Below are positions 34,085 to 44,591 of a stretch of 64,000 bases of DNA, piece after piece. Within the stretch, counting starts at the first letter, position 1. Each line of letters begins with the position of its first letter. This DNA is from Oceanobacillus alkalisoli (GTDB lineage: Bacteria > Bacillota > Bacilli > Bacillales > Amphibacillaceae). A program made the translations under genes and the position numbers. The notes beneath the pieces are model-generated. The model did no database searches. It was not told where the DNA came from and saw only the letters and a program-made list of their open reading frames with translations. The DNA lies in the NCBI RefSeq assembly GCF_021556485.1, contig NZ_JAKGBW010000008.1, forward strand, positions 62,001-126,000, given 5' to 3'.

Positions 34085-35236
34085 ATGAAGTTTTTTCATA
34101 CTGCAGATTGGCATCTGGGCAAACTTGTCCAAGGTGTCTATATGACGGAAGACCAAGAATTTATACTAGAGCAATTCGTTCAGGCTGTTGAAGAGGAAAA
34201 GCCGGATGCAGTGATTATAGCGGGAGATCTTTATGACCGAGCTGTTCCGCCGACTGATGCGGTACAGCTGCTGGATGACGTTCTGCACAAAATTGTTCTT
34301 GATTTGCATGTGCCGGTTATTGCAATTGCAGGGAACCATGATAGCCCAAGCAGATTGGACTTCGGGAGTCGGTTCATGCAGCAGAATGGGTTTCATGTGA
34401 TCGGCAGATTGCAGAAGGATTATCAACCTGTTGTATTAAATGATGAATTTGGTGAAGTTTATTTCCATCCAATCCCTTACGCTGATCCGAGTATGATTCG
34501 TAATCTGTATGAAGATGATTCGATACGCAATCATAATATGGCACAGCGAAAGATTGTTGAGAAAATACAAGCATCCATTTTGCCGAATACGCGAAATGTT
34601 GCGATTGCTCACGCTTTTGTCACACCATTTGGGGAGGAGGCAGAGAACACGAGTGAATCCGAACGGCCGTTATCTATCGGCGGGTCTGAATATGTGGATG
34701 CCACAATTTATGATGCATTTGATTATACGGCACTTGGGCACCTGCACCAGGCTCATTATGTTGCAAACGAAACGATTCGCTATGCTGGTTCGCCATTGAA
34801 ATATTCGATTTCAGAAGAACATCATAACAAAGGATATTATGTTGTAACGATGGACGAAGAAGGCAAAGTCGAATTGGAAAAACGATTGTTCACTCCTAGG
34901 CGAGACATGTACACAGTAGAAGGGTTTATGGAAGATATTTTAGAGGAAGCGGTATGTGAAGATTATGTATTTGTCCAGTTGTTGGATGAAACTCCTGTAC
35001 TTTCTCCAATGGAAAAAATCCGCTCGGTTTACCCGAATGCGATGCATGTTGAACGCAAAATTTACTCAGCCCTCCATCTAACTGATGATTCAGAAGCAAT
35101 CAAAGAACGAAGAAAAATGACAGAACTGGAACTGTTTCGTGCCTTTTATGAAGAAGTAAAAGGAGAAGCGCCAGGAAATGCGGCAGAGGATATTTTTAAA
35201 GAAGCGCTTGAAGCGATTATGAATGAAGATAAATAA
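34085..35236 (+). CDS. sbcD: Exonuclease subunit SbcD (Mre11-like nuclease)
   Basis: 383-residue nuclease subunit of the SbcCD complex, which cleaves DNA hairpins and protein-blocked ends. Metallophosphoesterase motifs are FHTADWHLGK (residues 4-13), IIAGDLYDRAVPP, AGNHDSP, and ALGHLHQAHYV; the capping domain follows. ATG 34085 has GGGAGG upstream. It is 23 bp before sbcC, one operon. Confidence 0.97.
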   Translation: MKFFHTADWHLGKLVQGVYMTEDQEFILEQFVQAVEEEKPDAVIIAGDLYDRAVPPTDAVQLLDDVLHKIVLDLHVPVIAIAGNHDSPSRLDFGSRFMQQNGFHVIGRLQKDYQPVVLNDEFGEVYFHPIPYADPSMIRNLYEDDSIRNHNMAQRKIVEKIQASILPNTRNVAIAHAFVTPFGEEAENTSESERPLSIGGSEYVDATIYDAFDYTALGHLHQAHYVANETIRYAGSPLKYSISEEHHNKGYYVVTMDEEGKVELEKRLFTPRRDMYTVEGFMEDILEEAVCEDYVFVQLLDETPVLSPMEKIRSVYPNAMHVERKIYSALHLTDDSEAIKERRKMTELELFRAFYEEVKGEAPGNAAEDIFKEALEAIMNEDK

Positions 35237-35259
35237 CGGAAATAAAGGGGGAAATAGAA

Positions 35260-38200
35260 TTGCGGCCATTAAAATTAACGATGACAGCATTTGGACCTTA
35301 TAAAAACACGGAAATTGTTGATTTCTCCGAACTGAGAGATAACGATATATTTGTCATCTCTGGAAATACGGGAGCTGGTAAAACGACGATATTTGACGGA
35401 ATTTGTTTTGCCCTTTATGGTACGGCGAGTGGACAAGACCGTGGGGAGTCAAGAATGCTCCGCAGTGATTTTGCTGATGATGATGTCCATACTGCGGTTG
35501 AATTAGAGTTTGAACTAAAAGGAAAGCACTATCGCATCCGGAGGCAGCTCGGTCATGTGAAACATGGAAATAAGTCAAAAACGGGTGATGATATTTTCTT
35601 TTTCATCCAGAGAGACGGGGAAGAAGTACCGTGTGTCGACAGGCAGATCGTTTCGGAAGTGAATGAACGCGTCGAGCAATTAATCGGGTTAACCCAAGAC
35701 CAATTTAAACAAATTGTCATGCTACCGCAAGGAGAGTTCCGCAAACTTCTCACTTCAGATACGGAAAATAAAGAAGCAATTTTACGCAGACTCTTCAAAA
35801 CGGAAAACTATCAATCAATTAATTCCGTCTTAAAAGAGAAACGCGACCAAGCCAAAATAGATTATGATCGGCAATTGCAAATTAGAAATGATTATATTCA
35901 TGGAATCTCTTCTTATCTTCCGTTACGGGCGGACACGGCAATGAGTGAGTTGCTCGAGGCAGAATACCCCAATATTAATCAAGTTGCTGCTGCGCTAGAG
36001 GAAGAAACAGACTTTTATGAGGAACAAATCAGTTCTAGCGAAGAGAAGTATAAGCAAGCTTATGAGTTAAGAAATAAACGACAAAAACAATTTCACGAAG
36101 CCGAGCATCTGAATGAACGTTTCCGTGAGTTAGCAGTTAAAGAGCAACAGTTAAAAGAATGGACGGAAAGGGAGGCTGAATTCGCTGCGAAAGAAGCAAG
36201 TTTAGAAGCTGCAGAAAGAGCGAATGGTTTACTGCTTTATGAAAGCCAACAGGAACAAGCGATGGAGGATGAACAAACGACTCGTGGAAATCTTAAACAA
36301 GCGAAAATTCAATTAGAGCAAGCGAAAAAGGAATTGCAGGAAGCTGAAACGACTTTTGAGGCAGAAAAAAATAGGAAAACAGAAAGAGATGAAGTCGCGA
36401 ATCAATTGAATGAGCTCGAGAAGTTTTTACCTATCGTACAAGGCATTGAGGAAACGAAACAAAAGATAAACGAAATGAAGAGCCGTGGTTTAAAGACGAA
36501 ACAAAAGCTTGAAGAAACGGAAAAACAGCTTGAGTCAACAGAAAAAACGTACGAGGCGTACCGGCGTGAAATCACTCTCCTTGATGATCGAATCGAGAAG
36601 TTGAGTGATAAGCCGGCAGAGTACTTGAAGCTAAAGGATCAGGTGCGAATTTTTGAGCAGTATAGGAATATTACTGCAGAGATTAGTGAAATCGAAAAAA
36701 AGGTAACTTCGATTACAGCATCCTACACGAAAGCAAAGGAAAGCTATCAAGAAAAAGAAAATTCCTGGCTCAGCAATCAAGCGCTTGTACTAGCCGGTCA
36801 TCTTCACGAAGGAGAAGCTTGTCCGGTCTGTGGGAGCTTCGAGCATCCCGAGGTTGCAACAAGCTCTGATAGAAGCGTGACTAGGGAAGAACTTCAGCTT
36901 GCAAAAGCCAGCTTGGAAGAGATGGAAAATGCGTATCGGCAAATAAGCATTCAACTTGAGGCAAAGCGTACCCAGCAGAAAGAGATTGTAGAAGAGGTAA
37001 CTGTGATAACGGCAGGAGAAGAAATCAAACCTTTCTATGAACAGCTTGTTGTCACTGGCAAAAAGGTTCGTGCCGAGGTAGAGGAATATGATGCTGCTAG
37101 AAAAAAACGAAAAACAAAAAAGGTAGAAGAAGAGAAATATGCAGGCATCAAGCGAAAGTTAGAACCACACTTTAATCAACTGAAAGACCAGTATTATACA
37201 TTGCGCGAAGAATATAAGATGGAAACAGCACTCCTTGAAGAAAGATTGCGGGTTATCCCTCAGTCATTAAGGGATTTAAAGGAATTAAAAATCCAGATTA
37301 AATGGACGCAAGATAAAAAAGAACAACTTGAAAAAGCATGGGAATCGGCTGAAAAGCTGCTTGAGGCGAAAAAAGAAGCATACACAAAGAGTGAAGCACA
37401 TACATTGCATACAGAAAAACAACTAAAAGAGATTACATTAAAAGTAGAAGGTGCAAAAAAAGATTTCCGCGATAAATTAATGGAAGCGAATTTTGATACG
37501 GAAGAAGCATATTTAAAAGCAAAGCTACAAATTGATGAACAGAAACGATTAAAACAGGAATTGACGGAATTCAAGCAACAGCTTGCGATACTAACCAAGC
37601 AAACGAAAGAGCTGGCGGCAAGCTTAACAGGAAAAGAACCAAAAGATTTAGTTGCACTAAAACAGGAATTGGATGAGCTTGAAATCCAATATGAAGAAAC
37701 ATTCAAGCAGCTTAATGAAGCACGTGACTTCCGGAAACGTGCAATGAAGCGGAAGGAAGAGATTCTGGAAGCGGAAGAGGAATTAGGGAAGAAAGAACAG
37801 CTTGTTTCCGCAGTTTCCGATGTACATGACATGCTGCGCGGACAAAACAGTAAGAAAATATCGTTTGAGCGTTTTTTACAGATGGAGTATTTGGAGCAAA
37901 TTATTCAATCAGCTAATAGCAGGCTACAGAAGCTCTCGAATAACCAGTATTATTTAACGAGAAGCGACAGACAAGAATCCCATGGTAAACAAAGTGGACT
38001 CGCGCTTGATGTGTACGATAACCACACTGGATTAACGAGAGATGTAAAAACATTGTCCGGCGGGGAGAAATTCAATGCGGCACTATCTCTCGCTTTAGGA
38101 ATGTCTGATGTGATTCAGAGTTTCCAGGGCAGTATAGCGATCGATACGATGTTTATCGATGAAGGATTCGGCTCCCTTGATGAAGATGCCCTGGCTAAAG

Positions 38201-38349
38201 CTGTTGACACTCTTGTCGATCTCATGGAATCAGGGCGCATGATCGGCGTGATCTCCCACGTCAAAGAGCTGAAAGAAATCTTCCCAGCCATCCTGGAGGT
38301 CAAAAAAACCCGACAGGGGCACAGTGAAACAGCATTTGTACTAAAATGA
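35260..38349 (+). CDS. sbcC: Exonuclease subunit SbcC (Rad50-like ATPase)
   Basis: 1029-residue SMC-like ATPase. N-terminal Walker A SGNTGAGKTTIFDG at about 33-46, two very long coiled-coil arms, zinc-hook CPVCG at about residue 521 in the middle, and the C-terminal signature LSGGEKFNAALSLALG with Walker B TMFIDEGFGSLDE. TTG 35260 with GGGGG upstream. Given the many long palindromic repeats in this genome segment, a hairpin-cleaving SbcCD complex is of contextual interest. Confidence 0.98.
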   Translation: MRPLKLTMTAFGPYKNTEIVDFSELRDNDIFVISGNTGAGKTTIFDGICFALYGTASGQDRGESRMLRSDFADDDVHTAVELEFELKGKHYRIRRQLGHVKHGNKSKTGDDIFFFIQRDGEEVPCVDRQIVSEVNERVEQLIGLTQDQFKQIVMLPQGEFRKLLTSDTENKEAILRRLFKTENYQSINSVLKEKRDQAKIDYDRQLQIRNDYIHGISSYLPLRADTAMSELLEAEYPNINQVAAALEEETDFYEEQISSSEEKYKQAYELRNKRQKQFHEAEHLNERFRELAVKEQQLKEWTEREAEFAAKEASLEAAERANGLLLYESQQEQAMEDEQTTRGNLKQAKIQLEQAKKELQEAETTFEAEKNRKTERDEVANQLNELEKFLPIVQGIEETKQKINEMKSRGLKTKQKLEETEKQLESTEKTYEAYRREITLLDDRIEKLSDKPAEYLKLKDQVRIFEQYRNITAEISEIEKKVTSITASYTKAKESYQEKENSWLSNQALVLAGHLHEGEACPVCGSFEHPEVATSSDRSVTREELQLAKASLEEMENAYRQISIQLEAKRTQQKEIVEEVTVITAGEEIKPFYEQLVVTGKKVRAEVEEYDAARKKRKTKKVEEEKYAGIKRKLEPHFNQLKDQYYTLREEYKMETALLEERLRVIPQSLRDLKELKIQIKWTQDKKEQLEKAWESAEKLLEAKKEAYTKSEAHTLHTEKQLKEITLKVEGAKKDFRDKLMEANFDTEEAYLKAKLQIDEQKRLKQELTEFKQQLAILTKQTKELAASLTGKEPKDLVALKQELDELEIQYEETFKQLNEARDFRKRAMKRKEEILEAEEELGKKEQLVSAVSDVHDMLRGQNSKKISFERFLQMEYLEQIIQSANSRLQKLSNNQYYLTRSDRQESHGKQSGLALDVYDNHTGLTRDVKTLSGGEKFNAALSLALGMSDVIQSFQGSIAIDTMFIDEGFGSLDEDALAKAVDTLVDLMESGRMIGVISHVKELKEIFPAILEVKKTRQGHSETAFVLK

Positions 38350-38386
38350 TATCCCACCGTCCTTACCAACCCTAAGAGCAACCAAT

Positions 38387-38873
38387 CACTTTCAGCCAGC
38401 GTAAGTGTTCTGCACGTTCTCATGGTTCGCTCTCTAATCGCCGTTCAGTTGCCCGGAGGACGGATGCGCATCCACGGGCACAGCCTCAGCCTCGCCCCAA
38501 AGGACGTGCCAATGCAGACGTTGCCACAGGACGTGGCGTTCTTAGTCTGCCTCGGAAGAAGGGCACTTCCTGCTCAGGTCTGGGCACGTGCTTTTCCCGT
38601 AGGAGTCACCGTCCTCCGGGCAACTGAACTGGTAGGGATGATTAATATTAAAAGCATTATTCCAGTGCCATATCTCGATAAAAATAATATTTTTGGAATA
38701 ATAAACAGTGATCTAAATTCGGCCTTTGCTTAGGAGCAGTCCAGACACCTCGAGACTCCTGCGGGAGGATAGGCCTGGCGAGGAGACTTGCCGGCCGCTC
38801 AGCAGGTGCGAGAGGTTCTGGACTGCGGACCTCCAGGATGAGAGTTTGGAACACTTACGCTGGATGAAGGTGA
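38387..38873 (+). repeat. Composite palindromic repeat A, copy 2 (about 487 bp)
   Basis: Ends CACTTTCAGCCAGCGTAAGT and ACTTACGCTGGATGAAGGTG. Module A comes first, with arms containing CCCGGAGGACGG and CCGTCCTCCGGG, then the linker beginning GGTAGGGATGATTA, then module B with the CAGTCCAGACACCTC arm. Compared with copy 1, order and orientation are inverted as a unit. No gene is seen from 38350 to 39024. Confidence 0.85.
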
Positions 38874-39024
38874 CTGTGATTAGTAAGCTTTGTCTAGGTA
38901 CCTGAAAAGCAAGTTTCTTTTACGGTTGAGTAGTAAATGTAGTTGCGGAAGTGGTGGGAAGAATTTATAATAAGATGGTATATGTTGATGCAATTATAAT
39001 TGCAATAAATATAGAGGTGTAGAA

Positions 39025-40074
39025 ATGGATTTTAATATAGGTCCGAGGATGTTGAAGACAGGAATCGCAGTGATATTAACCCTTGTCATTACAAACACAT
39101 TGCAAATGGAACTCGAATTAGTGGCCGCTATAGCCGCCGTCTTAGCAATGCAGCCATCGATCATGCGATCCTTTACTTATTTTAAAGAAGTCGTGATAGG
39201 GAACTCAGTGGCCGTTGTTTTTTCCTTAATCGGGATTTTTCTACTTGGTAACCATCCGCTATCCGTTGGTGCGGTAGTAATCATATCGATTGCGATTAAC
39301 GTTCGCCTCGGCTTAAGTAAAACCGTCAATTTAACCGTATTAACGATTATCGCAATCATGCTCCAAAGTGCTGATGGGATCAATGTACCTTTTATCATTA
39401 ATCGGGTTTCCCTTGTAGTGATTGGAGTCGTATCGGCATTTATTGTAAATGCATTTGTCTTCCCGCCGAATCATCAGAAGATGCTCTTTAACCAGATTGA
39501 GGATGCGATTAATCAGACACTCTTTTTACTGCGTGTTATTCCAAATAAGACGATGAGTGTGCCTACACTTAAAACGGAAGATCGAGAGATTGAAAAAAAA
39601 ATAACAAAAATCAAGGATTACTTCGATATTATTGTTGAAGAACGCAGCCGATTATTTATCCGGAATAAGATTCACTTTCTTCGTAGTATCGTCATCTATA
39701 AACATATGATTCGCGTGCTTGAGAAACAATATACACTTATTACCCAATTGGAAAAAAATATAGAAGAAATAGAAGCACTCGGCAGCGGTAAAAGTCATGT
39801 CATAAAAAAGTTAATTAATGAGATGGCAAATTACAGTGAAAACGTATTTTTACTTTATCAAAATAAAATCGTTCTAGACCGTGATCTGCAGCGAGAAACA
39901 AAAAATGCAATGCGGCTGACCATTAATAATCTAATTGAAGAACTGCAAGGTTCAGGCTATGATAAGTGGACATATGTATTCCCAGTAGCGAACAGTCTCA
40001 TCGAATTATTTGCGGAACTCGATAAACTAGAGAAATTTGTGCGCAAAAAAGAAAATCAACCAATGAGAGCCTAG
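39025..40074 (+). CDS. Aromatic acid exporter family (FUSC-like) membrane protein
   Basis: 349-residue protein with five or six membrane segments in the first 150 residues (TGIAVILTLVITNTL, LELVAAIAAVLAMQPSI and others) and a cytoplasmic, mostly helical C-terminal half with coiled-coil potential. The N-terminal GPRMLKTGIAV and AVLAMQPSIMRSFTYF are typical of the aromatic-acid exporter/UPF0421 family. The substrate is unknown. GAGGTG precedes ATG 39025. Single gene with its own terminator. Confidence 0.82.
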   Translation: MDFNIGPRMLKTGIAVILTLVITNTLQMELELVAAIAAVLAMQPSIMRSFTYFKEVVIGNSVAVVFSLIGIFLLGNHPLSVGAVVIISIAINVRLGLSKTVNLTVLTIIAIMLQSADGINVPFIINRVSLVVIGVVSAFIVNAFVFPPNHQKMLFNQIEDAINQTLFLLRVIPNKTMSVPTLKTEDREIEKKITKIKDYFDIIVEERSRLFIRNKIHFLRSIVIYKHMIRVLEKQYTLITQLEKNIEEIEALGSGKSHVIKKLINEMANYSENVFLLYQNKIVLDRDLQRETKNAMRLTINNLIEELQGSGYDKWTYVFPVANSLIELFAELDKLEKFVRKKENQPMRA

Positions 40075-40116
40075 CTTATAGACTAATTCATACCTGGTCT
40101 GTAGGCTAGGTTTTTT
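40071..40116 (+). terminator. Terminator of the exporter-like gene
   Basis: Thirteen-base arms 40071-40083 and 40097-40109 with G-U pairs, then six Ts; the arm begins in the stop codon region. Confidence 0.8.
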
Positions 40117-40206
40117 CTCACGGATTAACGGTCTGTAATACCTCATCTCTAAACATGTCAAGATGGGGAGATAAAGAACCACCCACTGAATGAAGTCTCA
40201 TTTTAT
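40117..40206 (+). repeat. Repeat C, copy 1 (about 90 bp)
   Basis: Begins TCACGGATTAACGGTCTGTA and ends CTGAATGAAGTCTCATTTTA, matching the copies at 49341, 52639 and 61768. The interior is shorter than in the 155-bp copies. Confidence 0.75.
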
Positions 40207-40349
40207 ATTCAAAAAGTGAAACATTTCGTTCTTCTTTTTCGTATAGTTAGGAAGACAGAATGAACATAGCAAGAGATGTAAAGAGCGTCTTAGCTCACTT
40301 TCTGTTATGATTAATAGTGATATAGATAAAAAAGAAAGGGAGGGTCACA

Positions 40350-43100
40350 TTGAATAAACAACCACCTACATTAACGCCAGAGCAACTGGCAAAATTGAGG
40401 AAAATGGGAAAGATTTTCGGCTGGATATTTGGAATTTTGTTAGTGGTAGGACTTTTATTTTTACTTACATTTAATTGGATAACCGATTATATATGGCTGG
40501 ATAACTTAGGGTTCGGCAGCGTATTCACAACGATTCTTGGAAGTAAAATGACATTGATCGGAGTAGGGTTCGTCCTTTTCTTTGTTGCGTCATTCATAAC
40601 TTTACAGTGGATCCGCAGTTCATATTTAAATCACTTTCATGAAAGTCAGTTACCGCCATTTCTTGCGGAGAAAAAACTGAGTCGCTTAATTATCGTTGGT
40701 ACATCTTTCTTCGTAGGGATTTTAGGAAGTTCGATTGTCCAAGGGCTTGGCTGGGAACCGCTGCTCAAGTTCTTGCAGCATGAAAAGTTCGGAGTAGCCG
40801 ATCCACATTTTAATATGGATATTTCATTCTATATGTTTGTTTTACCATTCTTGGAGTTTATCGTCTATTTAATCTTAACATTGGCGATTTTAGCTCTGCT
40901 TGTTGTAATCGGGGCTTATTCCGTCTTTCATATGTATCGCTTAAGTAAGCGGGCACAGCTTCACATTGGAATTACAATCGGACTTGTTGGACTAATGGTG
41001 GCAGCGATTCATTTTCTGCAGCCCTATCACACCTTGCTATCAAACCAGGTGAATATCTTCCAGACGAGTGTCGTTTATGGATTAAGTTATACGGATGAGC
41101 TCATCAATATACCGAAAGCTTACATCCTAGCGGGAGTTGCAATTATCGCAGCTGTTTGGACGATTATTGTACTATACCGCGGCAGAATCAATTCGGCAAT
41201 AATTCCAATTGCTGTGTATGTTGTTGTATTGATTGCCGGACAAGGTGCATCGATGATTGTGCAAAACTTCGTCGTTTCTCCAAATGAGTTTCAAAGAGAA
41301 TCTCCATACTTGGAGCGTAACCTGGAGTTTACACGAGCAGCCTATGACTTGGATGGGATTACAGAAGAGGAACACCCTGGAAACCATTCACTTGATCAAG
41401 AAATGATAGAGAGGAACTCCCTCACCATTGACAACATTCGGATTAATGATTCACGGCCATTATTAGATATCTATAACCAAATTCAAACGTTCCGTACGTA
41501 TTACCGTTTTAATGATATCGATATTGATCGGTACGAAATTGATGGGGATTATCAGCAAGTGTTTATCGGAGCTCGTGAATTAAGTACAGAAGACTTACCG
41601 GACCAAGCTCAGACATGGGTAAACAGAAATCTTCGTTATACACATGGATACGGGATTGCGATGAGTCATGTAAATGAAATTACTGCTCAAGGGCAACCAC
41701 AATATTTACAGCGTAACATTCCTGTTGAAGGAACGATTGATATTGACCGTCCACAGATTTATTTTGGTGAAGAAGATTATAATGATGTTATTGTGAATAC
41801 AAAGGTGGACGAATTTGATTATCCATCAGGGGACGAGAACGTCTCTACCCGGTATGAAGAAGAAGCAGGGATTCAGCTGAACGGTCTTAATCGTTTATTA
41901 TTTGCAATCGACCAAGGGTCTTTCCGTTTCCTCGTATCTGATCAACTCGATTCGGAAAGTAGATTATTAAAGACCCGTAATATTATGGACCGGGTTCAAA
42001 AAATTGCACCGTTCTTTGAATATGACTCTGATCCATACATTTTTATTAGAGATGATGGAAGCTTAGCATGGATGATGGATGGCTATTTAATCGCTGAGAA
42101 TTACCCTTATTCGGAACAGTTCAGTGACGACAGCAATTATATGCGTAACTCGGTTAAAGTTGTTGTTGATGCATATACTGGAGAGGTCGATTTTTATATC
42201 GTGGAACCGGATGAACCACTCGTCAAGACATATCAGACGATTTTCCCGGATTTATTCACGGAGGAGATTCCAGAAGATGTAGAGCGTCATTTCCGTTACC
42301 CGGAGACATTGTTTAAAGTGCAAGCGGAAATGTATGGTACGTATCATATGTCTAACCTAGAAGTATTTTATAACCGGGAAGACTTCTGGCAATTTGCAAC
42401 GGAGAACTATTTCGATTCCGATGTTGTAATTGAACCGTATTATATAACGATGAAGTTACCGGAGTATGAGGAAGAAGAGTTTATTCTTATGGTTCCATAT
42501 ACCCCGCGGAATAGGCAGAATATGATTGCCTGGATGGGTGTACGAAATGACGGAGAGAATTATGGTGAATTATTCGTCTACACCTTCCCGAAACAACGGA
42601 ATATTTATGGACCACAGCAAATCGAGAACCGAATTAACCAAGACAGTACGATTTCTCAACAGCTGAACTTATGGTCTCAAGGTGGTTCAGAAGTTATTCG
42701 CGGAAACTTGATTGCGATACCGATCGAGGACACGATTATGTATGTTGAACCGATTTACATCGAATCTGCTAATGAAACTTCTTTACCTGAAGTAAAACAG
42801 ATTATTGTCGCGTATGAAGATCATATTGTGATGGAGACGACTTTTGACCGCGCAATGGACTCACTCTTTGATTTAATGGATCCAGAGAGGGAATCACCTC
42901 CAGCCACTGACGACGAACAAGAAGAGCAACCAGAAGATGAAGAATCGATGCCATCTATCCCGCTTGAGGGAGCAGATATGATTCTTGAACAATTCTCAAC
43001 TTTATTTGATGATTACCAAGAAGCATTATCAAGTGGAGATTGGGAAGAGGCAGGAAGAATTATGGCTGAGATTGAAGAAATACTCGCATCGATGGAATAA
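40350..43100 (+). CDS. UPF0182 family large membrane protein
   Basis: 916-residue protein with seven predicted membrane segments in the first 320 residues (for example IFGWIFGILLVVGLLFLLT, LIGVGFVLFFVASF, FVLPFLEFIVYLILTL) and a large domain outside the membrane. The WLDNLGFGSVF and ENLEFTR-type YLERNLEFTRAAYDLDGI motifs are typical of UPF0182, whose function is unknown. The C-terminal 60 residues are acidic and proline-rich, then a helix. TTG 40350 follows GGGAGGG. Single gene. Confidence 0.9.
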   Translation: MNKQPPTLTPEQLAKLRKMGKIFGWIFGILLVVGLLFLLTFNWITDYIWLDNLGFGSVFTTILGSKMTLIGVGFVLFFVASFITLQWIRSSYLNHFHESQLPPFLAEKKLSRLIIVGTSFFVGILGSSIVQGLGWEPLLKFLQHEKFGVADPHFNMDISFYMFVLPFLEFIVYLILTLAILALLVVIGAYSVFHMYRLSKRAQLHIGITIGLVGLMVAAIHFLQPYHTLLSNQVNIFQTSVVYGLSYTDELINIPKAYILAGVAIIAAVWTIIVLYRGRINSAIIPIAVYVVVLIAGQGASMIVQNFVVSPNEFQRESPYLERNLEFTRAAYDLDGITEEEHPGNHSLDQEMIERNSLTIDNIRINDSRPLLDIYNQIQTFRTYYRFNDIDIDRYEIDGDYQQVFIGARELSTEDLPDQAQTWVNRNLRYTHGYGIAMSHVNEITAQGQPQYLQRNIPVEGTIDIDRPQIYFGEEDYNDVIVNTKVDEFDYPSGDENVSTRYEEEAGIQLNGLNRLLFAIDQGSFRFLVSDQLDSESRLLKTRNIMDRVQKIAPFFEYDSDPYIFIRDDGSLAWMMDGYLIAENYPYSEQFSDDSNYMRNSVKVVVDAYTGEVDFYIVEPDEPLVKTYQTIFPDLFTEEIPEDVERHFRYPETLFKVQAEMYGTYHMSNLEVFYNREDFWQFATENYFDSDVVIEPYYITMKLPEYEEEEFILMVPYTPRNRQNMIAWMGVRNDGENYGELFVYTFPKQRNIYGPQQIENRINQDSTISQQLNLWSQGGSEVIRGNLIAIPIEDTIMYVEPIYIESANETSLPEVKQIIVAYEDHIVMETTFDRAMDSLFDLMDPERESPPATDDEQEEQPEDEESMPSIPLEGADMILEQFSTLFDDYQEALSSGDWEEAGRIMAEIEEILASME

Positions 43101-43122
43101 AAAAATACACATCGTATAATCT

Positions 43123-43155
43123 AAGACGCGCAGGCAACCCCTGCCCGTCTTTTTG
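43123..43155 (+). terminator. Terminator of the UPF0182 gene
   Basis: Twelve-base arms 43123-43134 and 43140-43151 with one mismatch, followed by Ts. Confidence 0.85.
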
Positions 43156-43279
43156 GATGTTTAATTTTTAATTTTTTAATAATAATGTATATTCATCAAC
43201 AATCTGGACATCCTAGTCTGGTGTAAAGGTAGTGACAATCGATAAACTACCAAATTGCAAGTACCAGAGAGGTGTAAAG

Positions 43280-43957
43280 ATGAATATTTTTTACAAAAAG
43301 CTGGGAATCATTAGTCTAGCTATTATTATTTTCCTAGTGGCAGTATCGATGTTGACACCAGAAGAAGATATCCAAACAGAGGCAGCGAAGACCCAACTTG
43401 TAAATAAAGTAATCAAACAAGAGCAAGTTGGTTTGAGAGAAATATCCTTATTCAAGAAAGAATTCAACCATAAGTCAGCACCAGTAACGTATATTTCAAG
43501 TGACAGTATTGAACCACGACAAACGTTAGAGGATGCAATTGATTTTGAAGTCTATCCAACCGAACGTGTTGTTGCGACAGGTTATACGGCAGGGTATGAA
43601 TCAACAGGAAAAACAGAATCCCATCCGGAATACGGCATAACCTTTTCAGGAGTGACAGTGAAGCGGGACTTATATTCAACAATCGCAGCGGACTTAAATG
43701 TATTTCCAATCGGAACAATTCTTTATATTCCATCCTATGGCTATGGAGTTGTCGCGGATAAAGGGAGTGCAATCCGAGGCAATAAAATTGATTTGTATTA
43801 TGAAACGATCGATGATGTGTTTAATGAGTGGGGGAAACAAGAACTTGATGTTTACGTCATTGAGATGGGAGACGGACAGTTAACAGAAGAAGCCCTCGCA
43901 GAGCTTAATGAAAACGAAGCCCTCCAAGTATTTCGCTCAGAGTTTACAGGTGAATAA
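43280..43957 (+). CDS. yuiC: 3D domain-containing protein, YuiC-like
   Basis: 225-residue secreted or membrane-anchored protein: N-terminal hydrophobic segment (about 8-26), a linker, and a C-terminal 3D domain (about 115-205) named for three conserved Asp residues, visible in [18 protein letters not shown]. This fold resembles lytic transglycosylases (MltA/Sps type) acting on the cell wall. ATG 43280 has GAGGTG upstream. It is convergent with yuiD, its neighbour also in B. subtilis. Confidence 0.87.
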   Translation: MNIFYKKLGIISLAIIIFLVAVSMLTPEEDIQTEAAKTQLVNKVIKQEQVGLREISLFKKEFNHKSAPVTYISSDSIEPRQTLEDAIDFEVYPTERVVATGYTAGYESTGKTESHPEYGITFSGVTVKRDLYSTIAADLNVFPIGTILYIPSYGYGVVADKGSAIRGNKIDLYYETIDDVFNEWGKQELDVYVIEMGDGQLTEEALAELNENEALQVFRSEFTGE

Positions 43958-43966
43958 ACATACGAA

Positions 43967-44002
43967 AAATCCAGAAAGGAGTTTAAATTCCTTTCTGGAT
44001 TT
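43967..44002. terminator. Bidirectional terminator between yuiC and yuiD
   Basis: Perfect 14-bp stem 43967-43980 with 43989-44002 flanked by A and T runs. Confidence 0.88.
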
Positions 44003-44003
44003 A

Positions 44004-44480
44004 TTAGATGAACCAAGGATGGACAACGAACGCTACAATAATACCAGTAATTGCACCGAAGAAAACCTCAATCGGTTCATGCCCTAATAATTCTTTTAGA
44101 TCTTCTCGTCTTTCTTTATCCTCTTTTTTATTCCAGTCTCTGACATCTTCAAATATAGTTTGTAAGTCGTTCATCAATTGATTGAGAACAACTGCATGTT
44201 TACCTGCATGACGCCGGATCCCGGAAGCATCATACATCGTAATTACACTAAATACACAGGCAACCGCAAATATCGTTGAAGTAACACCTTCCACAATACC
44301 TACTGCAGTCGTAAGCGATGTGACAGCAGCAGAATGACTGCTTGGCATCCCGCCTGTACTAAATGCAATACGAAAAGAAAGCTCTCTTGCTACGATTAAT
44401 TTGATCGGAATTTTTATAAATTGCGCAAAGACAATTGCAATTAAAGCAGCCCATAACGGAAAGTTTGCAAAGATTTCCAT
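44004..44480 (-). CDS. yuiD: Divergent PAP2 family protein YuiD
   Basis: 158-residue membrane protein (DUF212/divergent acid phosphatase family) with about four hydrophobic segments. Motifs include GGMPSSHSAAVTSL (about 43-56) and MYDASGIRRHAGKHAVVLNQ, the family equivalents of phosphatase motifs. The substrate is unknown. A GGAAGGAAG site lies upstream of the start at 44480. Confidence 0.92.
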   Translation of the reverse strand: MEIFANFPLWAALIAIVFAQFIKIPIKLIVARELSFRIAFSTGGMPSSHSAAVTSLTTAVGIVEGVTSTIFAVACVFSVITMYDASGIRRHAGKHAVVLNQLMNDLQTIFEDVRDWNKKEDKERREDLKELLGHEPIEVFFGAITGIIVAFVVHPWFI

Positions 44481-44591
44481 TGCTTATTTCTTCCTTCCTG
44501 ATTGTTTGCCAATGTTTTTTTAAGTTTATCATAGTGGCATAGCATCCGTAAAACAATTGCAGTATAGAAGGAAATAATAAATCAGCGGCTT

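Noticed and set aside
37260-37832. 190-codon frame antisense to sbcC
   Set aside because: Ser/Phe-rich translation is the mirror of the coiled-coil codons of sbcC; no start signal.
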